A DNA stretch of 64,000 nucleotides, from assembly GCF_000429085.1 (NCBI RefSeq), contig NZ_AUBE01000012.1, positions 177,429 to 241,428 of the forward strand, read 5' to 3'. The translations under genes and the position numbers were made by a program. Below, in pieces: positions 15,618 to 24,572 of this stretch (positions are counted from its first letter, which is position 1; the number at the start of each line of letters is the position of its first letter). The notes below the pieces were generated by a model, which saw nothing but the letters and a program-made list of their open reading frames with translations, was not told the origin of the DNA and did not search any database. The stretch is from Streptomyces flavidovirens DSM 40150 (GTDB lineage Bacteria; Actinomycetota; Actinomycetes; Streptomycetales; Streptomycetaceae).

Positions 15618-16646
15618 ATGGATCCCGTCGAGGCGCTGGAACGGATCGCGTTCCTGCTGGAACGGGCCCAGGCCCCCACCTATCGCGTACGCGCGTTCCG
15701 CACGGCCGCCGCCGCCGTCGCCGCGCTCCCCGAGGGGGAGGCGGAGAGCCGCGCGGCCGCCGGCTCGCTGGAGACGCTCAAGGGCGTCGGGCCGAAGACC
15801 GCGCAGGTGGTGCGCGAGGCGCTGGCGGGCGGGATGCCCGCCTATCTGAAGCGGCTGGAGGAGGAGAGCGCAGGGCCGCGGACCGAAGGCGGTGAGCACC
15901 TGCGTGCGCTGCTGCGCGGAGACTGCCATCTGCACTCGGACTGGTCGGACGGCGGAAGCCCCATCGAGGAGATGGGGCGTACGGCGGCCGCCCTGGGCCA
16001 CGAGTGGGCGGTTCTCACCGACCACTCCCCCCACCTGACCGTCGCCGGCGGGCTGTCCCCCGAACGGCTGCGCGAGCAGCTCGATGTGGTGGCGGAACTC
16101 AACGAGCGCTGGGCCCCGTTCCGCCTTCTCACGGGCATCGAGTGCGACATCCTCCTCGACGGTTCGCTGGATCAGGAACCCGAGCTGCTGGACCAGCTCG
16201 ACATCGTGGTGGTGTCCGTGCACTCCAAGCTGCGCATGGACGCCGCCGCGATGACCCGCCGCATGGTCGCCGCCGTGAGCAATCCGCACGCGGACATCCT
16301 CGGGCACTGCACGGGCCGGCTGCTCAGCGGGCGCGGGCGTCCCGAGTCGCAGTTCGACGCCGACGAGGTCTTCGCCGCCTGCGCGGCCTCGGGCACCGCC
16401 GTGGAGATCAACAGCCGGCCCGAGCGTCTCGATCCGCCCCGGCGGCTGCTGCGCCGGGCCGTTGACGCGGGCGTGCTGTTCTCGGTCGACACCGACGCGC
16501 ACGCGCCCGGTCAGCTCGACTGGCAGATCTACGGGTGCGCGAGGGCCGAGGAGTGCGGGGTGCCGCCCGAACGTGTCGTGAACACCTGGGCCATGGACGA
16601 CCTCCTGGCGTGGGCCCGTACGGGCGAGTCACCGTCCGGTGCCTGA
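15618..16646 (+). CDS. PHP-domain phosphoesterase with PolX-like helix-hairpin-helix head
   Basis: A 342-residue protein. Residues 1-80 resemble the 8-kDa/HhH region of DNA polymerase X (L-K-G-V-G-P-K-T-A-Q-V-V is the hairpin-helix at ~54-65). The PHP metallo-phosphoesterase domain starts at G-D-C-H-L-H-S-D-W-S-D-G (His104, His106). Further metal ligands lie in L-T-D-H-S-P, the V-S-V-H-S-K loop, L-G-H-C-T-G and D-T-D-A-H. There is no polymerase palm, so this is like the C-terminal part of PolX with a DNA-binding head. A role in DNA end trimming or as a histidinol-phosphatase-type esterase is possible. ATG 15618 follows GAGAGG. Confidence 0.85.
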   Translation: MDPVEALERIAFLLERAQAPTYRVRAFRTAAAAVAALPEGEAESRAAAGSLETLKGVGPKTAQVVREALAGGMPAYLKRLEEESAGPRTEGGEHLRALLRGDCHLHSDWSDGGSPIEEMGRTAAALGHEWAVLTDHSPHLTVAGGLSPERLREQLDVVAELNERWAPFRLLTGIECDILLDGSLDQEPELLDQLDIVVVSVHSKLRMDAAAMTRRMVAAVSNPHADILGHCTGRLLSGRGRPESQFDADEVFAACAASGTAVEINSRPERLDPPRRLLRRAVDAGVLFSVDTDAHAPGQLDWQIYGCARAEECGVPPERVVNTWAMDDLLAWARTGESPSGA

Positions 16647-16707
16647 ACCGGCGCGTGCTGGGGCAGACGAGGAGAGAGTGCGTGAACGCGAACCACCAGG
16701 AGGCCTC

Positions 16708-16980
16708 ATGAGCACCGAAACATGGATGCTGCTCGTCGGCGCCGTCGTCCTGGTGGTGGCGACGCTGGCCGTGGCGGTGTTCGTTCTCATACGGCTGGTG
16801 CGCGCCCGCCGGGGTCTGCGAGCGGCGGGACTGCCGGAAGGGCGCCCGTGGGTCTTCTGGGCCGCTGTCGCCTACCTCGTGCTGCCGACGGATCTTGTGC
16901 CGGACCCGGTATACCTCGACGACATCGGCGTGCTGGTGCTGGCCCTGAAGTCGCTGCGCACGGACCGCGATGTGACCTGA
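16708..16980 (+). CDS. DUF1232/YkvA small membrane protein
   Basis: A 90-residue protein with one long hydrophobic helix at residues ~5-30 and a second weaker one near ~48-60. The sequence A-Y-L-V-L-P-T-D-L-V-P-D-P-V-Y-L-D-D-I-G is the DUF1232 signature (P-x-D-x-x-P-D). The function of the family is unknown. ATG 16708 is preceded by a canonical AGGAGG, which decides the start over in-frame codons inside the preceding gene. It begins 61 bp after the PHP gene and may be cotranscribed with it. Confidence 0.88.
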   Translation: MSTETWMLLVGAVVLVVATLAVAVFVLIRLVRARRGLRAAGLPEGRPWVFWAAVAYLVLPTDLVPDPVYLDDIGVLVLALKSLRTDRDVT

Positions 16981-17190
16981 CGGCAATGTGACCTGACGGT
17001 GATTTTGTTCGCCCGGCGCGGTCATTGGTTCACACCACTGACGCTCCGCAGGCCCGTTCCCCACCCGCCGCGAAACTCGCCCCACCCGCCCCGGCGTGCT
17101 GAATCCGCGCGGTGCGTGCCTCATTGACGGATCGTCCGGGACCCGGTAGCCCTGTACTCGCTCGCGTACCGCCCGTCTCTGGAGGCCGCA

Positions 17191-19179
17191 GTGCGAGGAT
17201 CCGTCACGTCACCGTCCACGAACGGCGCGCGCAGACGCGTATGGCGGGCGGGAGGTCTCGTGGCGTCGGCGGCGCTGGTGCTGCCGCTGCTGTCGGCCGG
17301 CCCTTCCGCCACCGCCGAGCGGTCCGCGCGGCCCGGTTCCGGCGGGTTGCAGCGCGATTTCGCGGCGGCCGCCGCGCAGTACCGGGTGCCGCCGAGTGTG
17401 CTGCTCGGTGTGTCGTATCTGCAGTCCCGCTGGGACGCGCACGGCGGTGCGCCGAGCGTGACCGGCGGCTACGGCCCGATGCACCTCACCGACGCCGCGA
17501 CGGCCCTCGAAGAGGCGCCGCACCACTCGGACTCCGGAGAAGACCCGCGCGGCGACGACTCCCGGCCCGCGCGGACCGGTGGTGAGGCCGAGCTGCCGAA
17601 GGCGTCCGGACTCCCCGCCCGGCTGAAGACCCTGGAGCGGGCCGCCGCCCTCACCGGGCTGCCGGACGAGCAGTTGCGGCACAGCCCTTCGGCGAACGTC
17701 CGGGGCGGGGCGGCGCTCGTGGCCGCCGCGCAGAAGCAGCTCGGACGACCGCTGAGCACGGACCCGGCCGACTGGTACGGCGCGGTCGCCCTCTTCTCCG
17801 GAGCCGACGACACGGCGACCGCGACGACGTACGCCAATGACGTGTACGACGTGATCCGGGCGGGTGAGCGGCGAACGACCGACAGCGGACAGGAGGTCTC
17901 GCTGCCCGGCGCCCCGGAGCTCGTGCCCGACCGGACGCGGGTCGCGGACCTGGGTCTGCGGACCGTCGGTGCCGGGCTCGCCGAGTGTCCGAGGACGGTG
18001 GCGTGCGAGTGGATTCCCGCCCCGTACGAGGAGTTCGGGGACGGCGACTACGGCAACCACGACAAGGGCGGCCGGCCCATGAGCCAGGGGATCGACTACA
18101 TCGTCGTCCACGACACCGAGGCCACCTGGGAGACGACGCTGAAGCTGGTCCAGAATCCACAGTACGTGTCCTGGCAGTACTCGCTGCGTTCGTCGGACGG
18201 GCACATCGCGCAGCACGTACCGCTCAAGGACGTGGCCTGGCACGCGGGCAACTGGTACATCAACTCCAAGTCCGTGGGACTGGAGCACGAGGGTTTCCTG
18301 ACCTCGCCGGACGCCTGGTACACCGAGGCGATGTACCGCACGTCGGCGCGGCTGGTGAAGTACCTGGCGAAGCGGTACGGCATCCCGCTCGACCGGCAGC
18401 ACATCCTGGGCCACGACAACGTCCCCGGCCCGGTCACCGCGAACATCCGCGGCATGCACACCGACCCGGGCCCGTACTGGGACTGGGCGCACTACTTCAG
18501 GCTGCTCGGCCGGCCTTTCACCCCGACGGCCGGTCCGGACAGCGGTGTGGTGACGATCCGGCCCGAGTACCTCAGGCACCAGCCGCTCTACACGGGCTGC
18601 GTGAAGGCCGGTCAGCCGTGCGCCCCGCACGGCTCGGGCGCGGTCCGGCTGCACACCGGGCCGGACGCCGACGCTCCGCTGGTGAAGGACATCGGGCTGC
18701 GCCCCGGCGGCGAGGACTCGACGACCGGCGTCAACGACACCGGCGCCCGCGCCTCGACTGGGCAGCAGTACGCCGTCGCCGAGCGCAGGGGCGAGTGGAC
18801 CGCGATCTGGTATCTCGGGCAGAAGGCCTGGTTCCACAATCCGCGCACGCAGCCGACCGCGGTGAACGCGCGGGGGCTGCTGCTGACGCCGAGGGACGGC
18901 GCCGCCGACGTGCCGGTGTACGGGCGGGCGTATCCGGAGGCGGCGGCGTACGCAGGGACGTCCGTACCGGTGCAGGCTCTCTCGCCGCTGCCGTACAAGC
19001 TGCTCGCGGGCCAGCGCTATGTGATGGGTGACCGTACACCGGGCGAGTACTTCTTCGCGCCGACGTTCGAAACCGCGGGACACCGGGTGATCCGCGGCAA
19101 GGAGGCGTACTACGAGATCCAGTTCGGGCACCGGGTGGCCTATGTGAAGGCCTCTGACGTGCGCGTACTCACCTCGTAG
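17191..19179 (+). CDS. Secreted N-acetylmuramoyl-L-alanine amidase with SLT-like N-domain
   Basis: A 662-residue exported peptidoglycan hydrolase. A signal peptide (basic start, then L-V-A-S-A-A-L-V-L-P-L-L-S-A-G) ends near residue 43. Residues ~50-220 look like a lysozyme/transglycosylase-type helical domain (V-P-P-S-V-L-L-G-V-S-Y-L-Q-S-R-W). Residues ~300-440 are an Amidase_2 domain with zinc ligands in V-V-H-D-T-E, H-A-G-N-W and M-H-T-D-P-G. The last ~200 residues are beta-rich SH3-like wall-binding repeats. It cleaves the bond between MurNAc and L-Ala. GTG 17191 starts the signal peptide. A U-tract terminator follows. Confidence 0.9.
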   Translation: MRGSVTSPSTNGARRRVWRAGGLVASAALVLPLLSAGPSATAERSARPGSGGLQRDFAAAAAQYRVPPSVLLGVSYLQSRWDAHGGAPSVTGGYGPMHLTDAATALEEAPHHSDSGEDPRGDDSRPARTGGEAELPKASGLPARLKTLERAAALTGLPDEQLRHSPSANVRGGAALVAAAQKQLGRPLSTDPADWYGAVALFSGADDTATATTYANDVYDVIRAGERRTTDSGQEVSLPGAPELVPDRTRVADLGLRTVGAGLAECPRTVACEWIPAPYEEFGDGDYGNHDKGGRPMSQGIDYIVVHDTEATWETTLKLVQNPQYVSWQYSLRSSDGHIAQHVPLKDVAWHAGNWYINSKSVGLEHEGFLTSPDAWYTEAMYRTSARLVKYLAKRYGIPLDRQHILGHDNVPGPVTANIRGMHTDPGPYWDWAHYFRLLGRPFTPTAGPDSGVVTIRPEYLRHQPLYTGCVKAGQPCAPHGSGAVRLHTGPDADAPLVKDIGLRPGGEDSTTGVNDTGARASTGQQYAVAERRGEWTAIWYLGQKAWFHNPRTQPTAVNARGLLLTPRDGAADVPVYGRAYPEAAAYAGTSVPVQALSPLPYKLLAGQRYVMGDRTPGEYFFAPTFETAGHRVIRGKEAYYEIQFGHRVAYVKASDVRVLTS

Positions 19180-19199
19180 GAAGGACGGGGGAGAAAACG

Positions 19200-19232
19200 G
19201 GGCGCCATCGGCCACGACCGGCGATGGCGCCC
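19200..19232 (+). terminator. Intrinsic terminator after amidase gene
   Basis: An 11-bp stem GGGCGCCATCG/CGATGGCGCCC with an 11-base loop, followed directly by TTTT. It lies 20 bp after the amidase stop. Confidence 0.85.
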
Positions 19233-19302
19233 TTTTGTGTGACTGATCAGCGTGTGGCGTGGGCCGTACGGGCGACGGGTAGGGCTGGGCCGGAATTGAC
19301 CG

Positions 19303-19328
19303 GTCCGCGCCGCGGTGGGGGCGCGGAC
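19303..19328 (+). repeat. Inverted repeat in geosmin synthase leader
   Basis: GTCCGCGCC and its perfect complement GGCGCGGAC flank 8 bases, ending 22 bp before the geoA start. It could be an operator or an mRNA leader hairpin close to the ribosome binding site (GGAAAGG). A TTGACC hexamer lies just upstream without a clear -10. Confidence 0.4.
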
Positions 19329-19350
19329 GTCATGGAAAGGCCGGACGTAC

Positions 19351-21576
19351 ATGGCACAGCAGCCCTTCACCTTGCCGGACTTCTACGTTCCGTATCCGGC
19401 GCGGCTCAATCCTCACGTCGACGAGGCGCGCCGGCACACGAGGGAGTGGGCGCGCCGGATGCGGATGCTGGAAGGCTCCGGCATCTGGGAGGAGCGCGAC
19501 CTCGAAGCCCATGACTACGCACTGCTCTGCGCGTACACCCATCCCGACTGCTCGGCCGAAGTGCTGGCGCTGGTCACCGACTGGTACGTGTGGGTCTTCT
19601 TCTTCGACGACCACTTCCTGGAGACCTTCAAGCGGACGCTGGACCGGGAGGGCGGGAAGCGCTACCTCGACCGGCTGCCGGCGTTCATGCCGATGGATCT
19701 GGCGGACGGTACGCCGGAGCCGGAGAATCCGGTCGAGGCGGGGCTCGCGGACCTGTGGGCGCGGACCGTGCCGAGCATGACCGGTGCGTGGCGGGAGCGG
19801 TTTGCCGAGTCGACCAGGAACCTGCTCAACGAATCCCTGTGGGAACTCTCCAACATGGACAAAGGGCGGATCGCCAACCCCGTCGAGTACATCGAGATGC
19901 GCCGGAAGGTCGGCGGGGCGCCGTGGTCGGCGGGGATCGTCGAGTTCGCGGCGAGCGCGGAGGTCCCGGCGTCGGTGGCCCACTCGCGGCCGCTCGGTGT
20001 GCTGCGCGACGCGTTCTCGGACGCGGTGCATCTGCGCAACGACCTCTTCTCGTACCAGCGCGAGGTCGAGGACGAGCAGGAGAACAGCAACGGTGTACTG
20101 GTCCTGGAGCACTTCCTGGGGTGTACGACACAGGAGGCGGCCGAGGCCGTCAACGATCTGCTGACGTCGCGGCTCCAGCAGTTCGAGCACACCGCGCTCA
20201 CCGAAGTCGGGCCGCTGTGCGCCGAGAAGGGGCTGAGCCCCGCCGAGACCGCCGCCGTACTGGCGTACACGAAGGGTCTCCAGGACTGGCAGTCGGGCGG
20301 GCACGAGTGGCACATGCGATCGAGCCGGTACATGAACGGGGGCGGGGCGGCGGCCGGGCCCGCCGAGAGCGGCTGGGGGATGGCGGCGGCGACGGTTCGC
20401 CTCACCCCGCGGGCCGAGGCGGCGCGCCTGCGCAAGCACAGCCATGTGCCGTATCAGCACGTCGGTCCGTCCATCGTGCCCGACCTGGACTTGCCGTACG
20501 GGCTCACGCTCAGCCCGCACCTGGCGGGCGCGCGGGACCGGAACATCGAGTGGGCGCGGCGGATGGGGATGCTGGAGCCGCAGCCGGGGCGGCCGGGGTC
20601 GGGCGTCTGGGACGAGCGGCGGGCGCGCAACATCGACCTGCCGCTCTGCTCGGCGGGCCTGCATCCGGAAGCGACACCGCAGGAGCTGGACCTGTCGTCG
20701 AACTGGCTGACCTGGGGGACGTACGGCGACGACCTCTACCCCGTGATCTACGGGCGCACCCGCGACCTGGCCGGGGCGCACGCGGCGAACGAGCGGCTGC
20801 GGCTGTTCATGCCGCTGGACGGTGAGCCCACGCCGGAGCCGTCCGACGCGATGGAGCGGGGGCTCGCCGACCTGTGGGAACGGACGGCCGGGCCGATGGA
20901 CGACGCTTCACGGCGTACGTTCCGCAAGTCGGTCGAGGACATGATCGCGAGCTGGGAGTGGGAGCTGGCGAACCAGGCGCAGCACCGCGTTCCCGACCCG
21001 GTCGACTACATCGAGATGCGGCGGTTCACCTTCGGCGCGGACATGACGATGCGGCTGTGCCGACTCTCGCACGGGGACCGGGTGCCCGACGACGTCTACC
21101 GGAGCGGGCCGATCCGCTCGCTGGAGAACTCCGCGGTCGATTACGCCACGCTGATCAACGATCTCTTCTCGTACCAGAAGGAGATCGAGTACGAGGGCGA
21201 GGTGCACAACCTCGTCCTGGTCGTGCAGAACTTCTTCGGGGTGGACTATCCGACGGGCGTCGACATGGTGCACGAGCTGATGAAGGGGCGGATGGAGCAG
21301 TTCCAGCATGTCATCGAGGCCGAACTGCCCGTCCTCTACGAGGACTTCGCGCTGGACGCCGAGGCGCGGGAGATCCTCGACGGCTATGTGCGTGAGCTCC
21401 AGAACTGGCTGGCCGGGATCCTCAACTGGCACCACGAATGCGTCCGTTACCACGACGAGGACCTGCGGGGCGGCACCGGCGGCGCCCCGTGGCACCTGAC
21501 CGGCCCGACAGGGCTGGGGACTTCGGCCGCCCGGATCGTCACCCTGCTGGGGCGGCCGGCCGCGGCGCACGCGTAG
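19351..21576 (+). CDS. geoA: Geosmin synthase, two-domain sesquiterpene cyclase
   Basis: A 741-residue bifunctional terpene synthase. The N-terminal domain carries D-D-H-F-L-E at residues 86-91 and N-D-L-F-S-Y-Q-R-E at ~230, identical to known geosmin synthases; it converts farnesyl diphosphate to germacradienol and germacrene D. The C-terminal domain has the weaker D-D-L-Y-P motif at ~460 and a second N-D-L-F-S-Y-Q-K-E; it converts germacradienol to geosmin. Length matches the S. coelicolor enzyme (726). ATG 19351 is preceded by GGAAAGG. The gene is monocistronic, between an upstream U-tract terminator and a hairpin shared with the convergent signal peptidase gene. Confidence 0.97.
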   Translation: MAQQPFTLPDFYVPYPARLNPHVDEARRHTREWARRMRMLEGSGIWEERDLEAHDYALLCAYTHPDCSAEVLALVTDWYVWVFFFDDHFLETFKRTLDREGGKRYLDRLPAFMPMDLADGTPEPENPVEAGLADLWARTVPSMTGAWRERFAESTRNLLNESLWELSNMDKGRIANPVEYIEMRRKVGGAPWSAGIVEFAASAEVPASVAHSRPLGVLRDAFSDAVHLRNDLFSYQREVEDEQENSNGVLVLEHFLGCTTQEAAEAVNDLLTSRLQQFEHTALTEVGPLCAEKGLSPAETAAVLAYTKGLQDWQSGGHEWHMRSSRYMNGGGAAAGPAESGWGMAAATVRLTPRAEAARLRKHSHVPYQHVGPSIVPDLDLPYGLTLSPHLAGARDRNIEWARRMGMLEPQPGRPGSGVWDERRARNIDLPLCSAGLHPEATPQELDLSSNWLTWGTYGDDLYPVIYGRTRDLAGAHAANERLRLFMPLDGEPTPEPSDAMERGLADLWERTAGPMDDASRRTFRKSVEDMIASWEWELANQAQHRVPDPVDYIEMRRFTFGADMTMRLCRLSHGDRVPDDVYRSGPIRSLENSAVDYATLINDLFSYQKEIEYEGEVHNLVLVVQNFFGVDYPTGVDMVHELMKGRMEQFQHVIEAELPVLYEDFALDAEAREILDGYVRELQNWLAGILNWHHECVRYHDEDLRGGTGGAPWHLTGPTGLGTSAARIVTLLGRPAAAHA

Positions 21577-21587
21577 CACTGTGCGAC

Positions 21588-21626
21588 GCCGGTGAACGGG
21601 CCGACGCGTACGGCCTGTTCACCGGC
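21588..21626. terminator. Bidirectional hairpin between geoA and signal peptidase gene
   Basis: A 16-bp stem with one G-T pair, starting GCCGGTGAAC and ending GTTCACCGGC around a 7-base loop. It lies in the 62-bp gap between the two convergent stops. Confidence 0.75.
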
Positions 21627-21638
21627 CGGGGGGCGTCG

Positions 21639-22367
21639 TCAGCGCCGTACGTCGATGCCCGCCTGGCCGAAGGTGGCGGGCACCGGCAGGTTGTCGAGCC
21701 GGCCGACCGGCCAGGCGACCACCACGGCGCGCCCCACCACGTCGTCCACGGGCACCATGCCGGCGCCGGGCTCGTGCTGGTGGTAGCGGGAGTCGCCGGA
21801 TGCCTGCCGGTGATCGCCCATCACCCAGAGGTGGCCGCTGGGCACCGTGACCTTGAACTGTCCGCCCGGGTCAGTGGTGCATGCCGTGTTGCCGGGGAAG
21901 ACGTACGGCTCGTCGAGTGCCTTGCCGTTGACCTTGAGCGGGCCGGCGCCGCCGCACTCCACGGTGTCGCCGCCGACTCCGACGACCCGCTTGATCAGGT
22001 CCTTGTCCTCGGCGGACGGCATCAGTCCGATGAAGCCGAGCGCTTTTTTAACGGCGTTGGTCCGCGGGGCCGGCTCGTTCTTCAGCCACTCGCCCGGGTC
22101 GTGGAAGACGACGACCTCGCCGCGCTCCGGCTCGGAGCCGAACCACGGGGTCAGCTTGTCGACGAGGACCCGGTCGCCCTTCTGGAGGGTGTTCTGCATG
22201 GAGTCCGAGGGGATGGAGAACGCCTGCAGCAGGAACGTCTTCACCAGCAGCGCCAGCAGCAGCGCGATCACCACGAGGAGCGGGATCTCCTGCCAGAAGG
22301 GGCGCTGCTTCCTCACCTTCGGATACCGCGTTTCCGGTTCCCCGACCGCCACGTCCACATCTCCCAC
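21639..22367 (-). CDS. lepB: Type I signal peptidase
   Basis: A 242-residue membrane-anchored serine protease that removes signal peptides. A basic cytoplasmic head (Y-P-K-V-R-K-Q-R-P-F-W) precedes one membrane helix at ~26-45. The catalytic Ser is in S-I-P-S-D-S-M-Q-N-T-L and the catalytic Lys in L-I-K-R-V-V-G-V-G-G-D. The box-E motif G-D-H-R-Q-A-S-G-D-S-R is also present. Streptomyces usually carry four such genes in tandem; this one stands alone. Several GTG starts are possible between 22385 and 22358. GTG 22367 sits 6 bp after AGGCGAGGA and is preferred. The gene follows the conserved hypothetical at 22395-22895 closely. Confidence 0.9.
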   Translation of the reverse strand: MGDVDVAVGEPETRYPKVRKQRPFWQEIPLLVVIALLLALLVKTFLLQAFSIPSDSMQNTLQKGDRVLVDKLTPWFGSEPERGEVVVFHDPGEWLKNEPAPRTNAVKKALGFIGLMPSAEDKDLIKRVVGVGGDTVECGGAGPLKVNGKALDEPYVFPGNTACTTDPGGQFKVTVPSGHLWVMGDHRQASGDSRYHQHEPGAGMVPVDDVVGRAVVVAWPVGRLDNLPVPATFGQAGIDVRR

Positions 22368-22394
22368 AACCACTCCTCGCCTCACAGGGACTGC

Positions 22395-22895
22395 TCAGCC
22401 CTGCTGGAACAGCTCCGCGGGCAGGGGCTTCAGCAGCGCGTACAGGTCGTCGGTGATCGGCCGGTCCCAGCTCGCGATGGTGACGAGCACATGGTCGCTG
22501 CGGTCGAACTGTACGCAGGAGATGCGGGTTTCGGAGAGTTTGATCCGGCGCACGATCAGGAGGTTGTCGCCCTGCATGACCGGCATGTCCTCGCTGCCGG
22601 TCACCGTGACGGGCTCGTCGTTCTCGAGCGCCAGGAGAAGCTGCGCCACCTCGAAGGGCACCTGGCCCTCCTCCAGCTCCCTGGCGGGCGAACCCTCCGG
22701 CAGGTTGCCGATGATCATCGCGGGGCCGCGGCCGCCGAAGAGGTCGTAGCGCAGGAAGACACCCTGGCAGCGGCCGTCGGGCGCGGGCAGCAGGCCCGCC
22801 CCGAGGTTGCCCGGCCAGTCGCCCGGGTCCATGGCCAGGACATCGAATTCCGGGCCCGCGGGCGTGGCGGAGGGGCGGCGGCGGAGGAAGGACAT
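22395..22895 (-). CDS. Conserved hypothetical protein
   Basis: A 166-residue soluble protein. I do not recognise a domain with a known function, although it reads like a well-conserved Streptomyces protein. It is acidic to neutral and has mixed alpha/beta character. Distinctive stretches are F-D-V-L-A-M-D-P-G-D-W-P-G-N-L near residue 17 and V-Q-F-D-R-S-D-H-V-L-V-T near 130. There are no signal peptide, membrane segments or cysteine clusters. The stop is 27 bp from the chosen signal-peptidase start, so the two are probably cotranscribed, though no functional link is evident. ATG 22895 lacks a strong ribosome binding site. Confidence 0.7.
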   Translation of the reverse strand: MSFLRRRPSATPAGPEFDVLAMDPGDWPGNLGAGLLPAPDGRCQGVFLRYDLFGGRGPAMIIGNLPEGSPARELEEGQVPFEVAQLLLALENDEPVTVTGSEDMPVMQGDNLLIVRRIKLSETRISCVQFDRSDHVLVTIASWDRPITDDLYALLKPLPAELFQQG

Positions 22896-23046
22896 GTCGC
22901 CATGGTACGTGGCCCGGACGGCCTTCCGGCGTCAGGGGCGGCCCCGTGCGCGGGGCCGCTCCCGGCCCCGGTCCCCGGTCGCCGTACGGATCGGTTCCAG
23001 TCCGTACGACGGTCGGGGCGACGGGGCGAAAAGCCCAGTCCGGCCT

Positions 23047-23283
23047 CTAGGTCAGGTCGAAGGCGCCGTTGCGCGCGTTCACGACGAAGGCGCGCCACTC
23101 GGCCGGGTTGAAGATCAGTGGGCTGCCGGGTGCGGTGGCGTTGCGCATGGCGATGAAGCCCTCGACGAACGCGATCTGAACGTCGCCCGCCCCCTGACTG
23201 CCCGACTGCCAGTCCGCTTTGCTCAGGTCCAGTTCCGGCTTGTCCCAGCCCGTAACCCGCCGCGCGGTGATGCTCTCGGCCAC
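23047..23283 (-). CDS. DUF397 protein
   Basis: A 78-residue protein with the DUF397 pattern: W-D-K-P-E-L-D-L-S-K-A-D-W-Q-S-G near the start, then V-Q-I-A-F-V-E-G-F-I-A-M-R-N and W-R-A-F-V-V-N-A-R-N-G-A-F at the end. DUF397 proteins usually sit beside an XRE regulator of the WhiJ/Scr1 type and take part in developmental or toxin-antitoxin-like control. No such regulator is adjacent here, so it is an orphan. GTG 23283 is preceded by GGGAGGAG. The longer open frame upstream is an antisense shadow. Confidence 0.85.
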   Translation of the reverse strand: MAESITARRVTGWDKPELDLSKADWQSGSQGAGDVQIAFVEGFIAMRNATAPGSPLIFNPAEWRAFVVNARNGAFDLT

Positions 23284-23390
23284 GTCCCTGCTCCTCCCGG
23301 TTCGTCGTCCGCCGGTCAGCCTAGCGATCGTCTCCGGTGACGGACAGGCCGCGACGGGAGGGCGGCGAGCCGTCCGTTGTGCCGGGCCTC

Positions 23391-24572
23391 TCAGCCGGGG
23401 GGCGGTTCGGTGCCGACCAGCCACATGGAGAAGAACTGCGCGCCGCCGCCGTAGGCGTGGCCGAGGGCCCTGCGGGCGCCGTCGACCTGGTGTTCTCCGG
23501 CCTGGCCGCGCACCTGCAGGGCGGCCTCGGCGAAGCGGATCATGCCGGAGGCGCCGATGGGGTTGGTGGACAGGACGCCGCCGGACGGGTTGACGGGCAG
23601 GTCGCCGTCGAGCTCGGTGACGCCGGACTCGGTGAGCTTCCAGCCCTCTCCCTCGGCGGCGAATCCCAGGTTCTCCAGCCACATCGGCTCGTACCAGGAG
23701 AACGGCACGTACATCTCGACGGCGTCGATCTCCCGGCGCGGATCGGTGATGCCCGCCTGCCGGTAGACGTCGGCGGCGCAGTCCCTGCCGGCCCGCGGGG
23801 AGACGAAGTCCTTGCCGGCGAAGAGGGTGGGTTCGCTTCGCATGGCGCCGCCGTGCACCCAGGCGGGCGGGTGCGGCGCGCGGGCGGCGCCCGTACGGCC
23901 CGTGAGGATCATCGCGCAGGCCCCGTCGGAGGAGGGGCAGGTCTCGGAGTAGCGGACCGGGTCCCAGAGCATGGGCGACGCCTGGACCTTCTCCAGGGTG
24001 ATGTCGTGCTCGTGGAGGTGGGCGTACGGGTTCTTGAGCGCGTTGCGGCGGTCCTTGTACGCGACGACGGAGCCCACGGTGTCGGGTGCGCCGCTGCGGC
24101 GCATGTACGCCCGTATGTGCGGGGCGAAGAAGCCGCCGGCCCCGGCGAGCAGGGGCTGCTGGAACGGGACGGGCAGGGACAGGCCCCACATCGCGTTCGA
24201 CTCGGACTGCTTTTCGAAGGCGAGGGTGAGGACCGTGCCGTGGACGCGGGCGGTGATCAGGTTCGCGGCGACGAGGGCGGTGGATCCGCCGACGGAGCCC
24301 GCCGTGTGGACGCGGAGCATGGGTTTGCCGACGGCTCCCAGCGCGTCGGCCAGGTAGAGCTCCGGCATCATCACGCCCTCGAAGAAGTCGGGGGCCTTGC
24401 CGATGACGACGGCGTCGATGCCGGCCCAGGTCAGCTGGGCGTCGTCGAGGGCCCGCTGGGCTGCTTCGCGCACGAGCCCGGCGATCGAGACGTCCCTGCG
24501 GGCGGCGACGTGCTTGGTCTGGCCGATGCCCACGACCGCTACGGGCTCCTTGCCCGTGACTGTCCCGCTCAT
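23391..24572 (-). CDS. Thiolase-fold protein, Ltp3-like, without thiolase active-site residues
   Basis: A 393-residue thiolase-superfamily protein similar in length and context to mycobacterial Ltp3 (lipid-transfer-type thiolase). The nucleophile loop, N-x-x-C-x-S-G in true thiolases, reads T-A-G-S-V-G-G-S, with Ser93 where Cys is expected. The G-H-P motif is replaced by T-N-P-I-G-A-S-G. The distal Cys motif is A-Y-G-G-G with Tyr374. Loss of both cysteines with a Tyr at the distal site recalls Ltp2, which is a retro-aldolase acting with a DUF35 partner. ATG overlaps the stop of the next thiolase gene (ATGA), so the two are translationally coupled. A carbon-carbon lyase or ligase role in side-chain degradation is my inference. 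Confidence 0.82.
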   Translation of the reverse strand: MSGTVTGKEPVAVVGIGQTKHVAARRDVSIAGLVREAAQRALDDAQLTWAGIDAVVIGKAPDFFEGVMMPELYLADALGAVGKPMLRVHTAGSVGGSTALVAANLITARVHGTVLTLAFEKQSESNAMWGLSLPVPFQQPLLAGAGGFFAPHIRAYMRRSGAPDTVGSVVAYKDRRNALKNPYAHLHEHDITLEKVQASPMLWDPVRYSETCPSSDGACAMILTGRTGAARAPHPPAWVHGGAMRSEPTLFAGKDFVSPRAGRDCAADVYRQAGITDPRREIDAVEMYVPFSWYEPMWLENLGFAAEGEGWKLTESGVTELDGDLPVNPSGGVLSTNPIGASGMIRFAEAALQVRGQAGEHQVDGARRALGHAYGGGAQFFSMWLVGTEPPPG

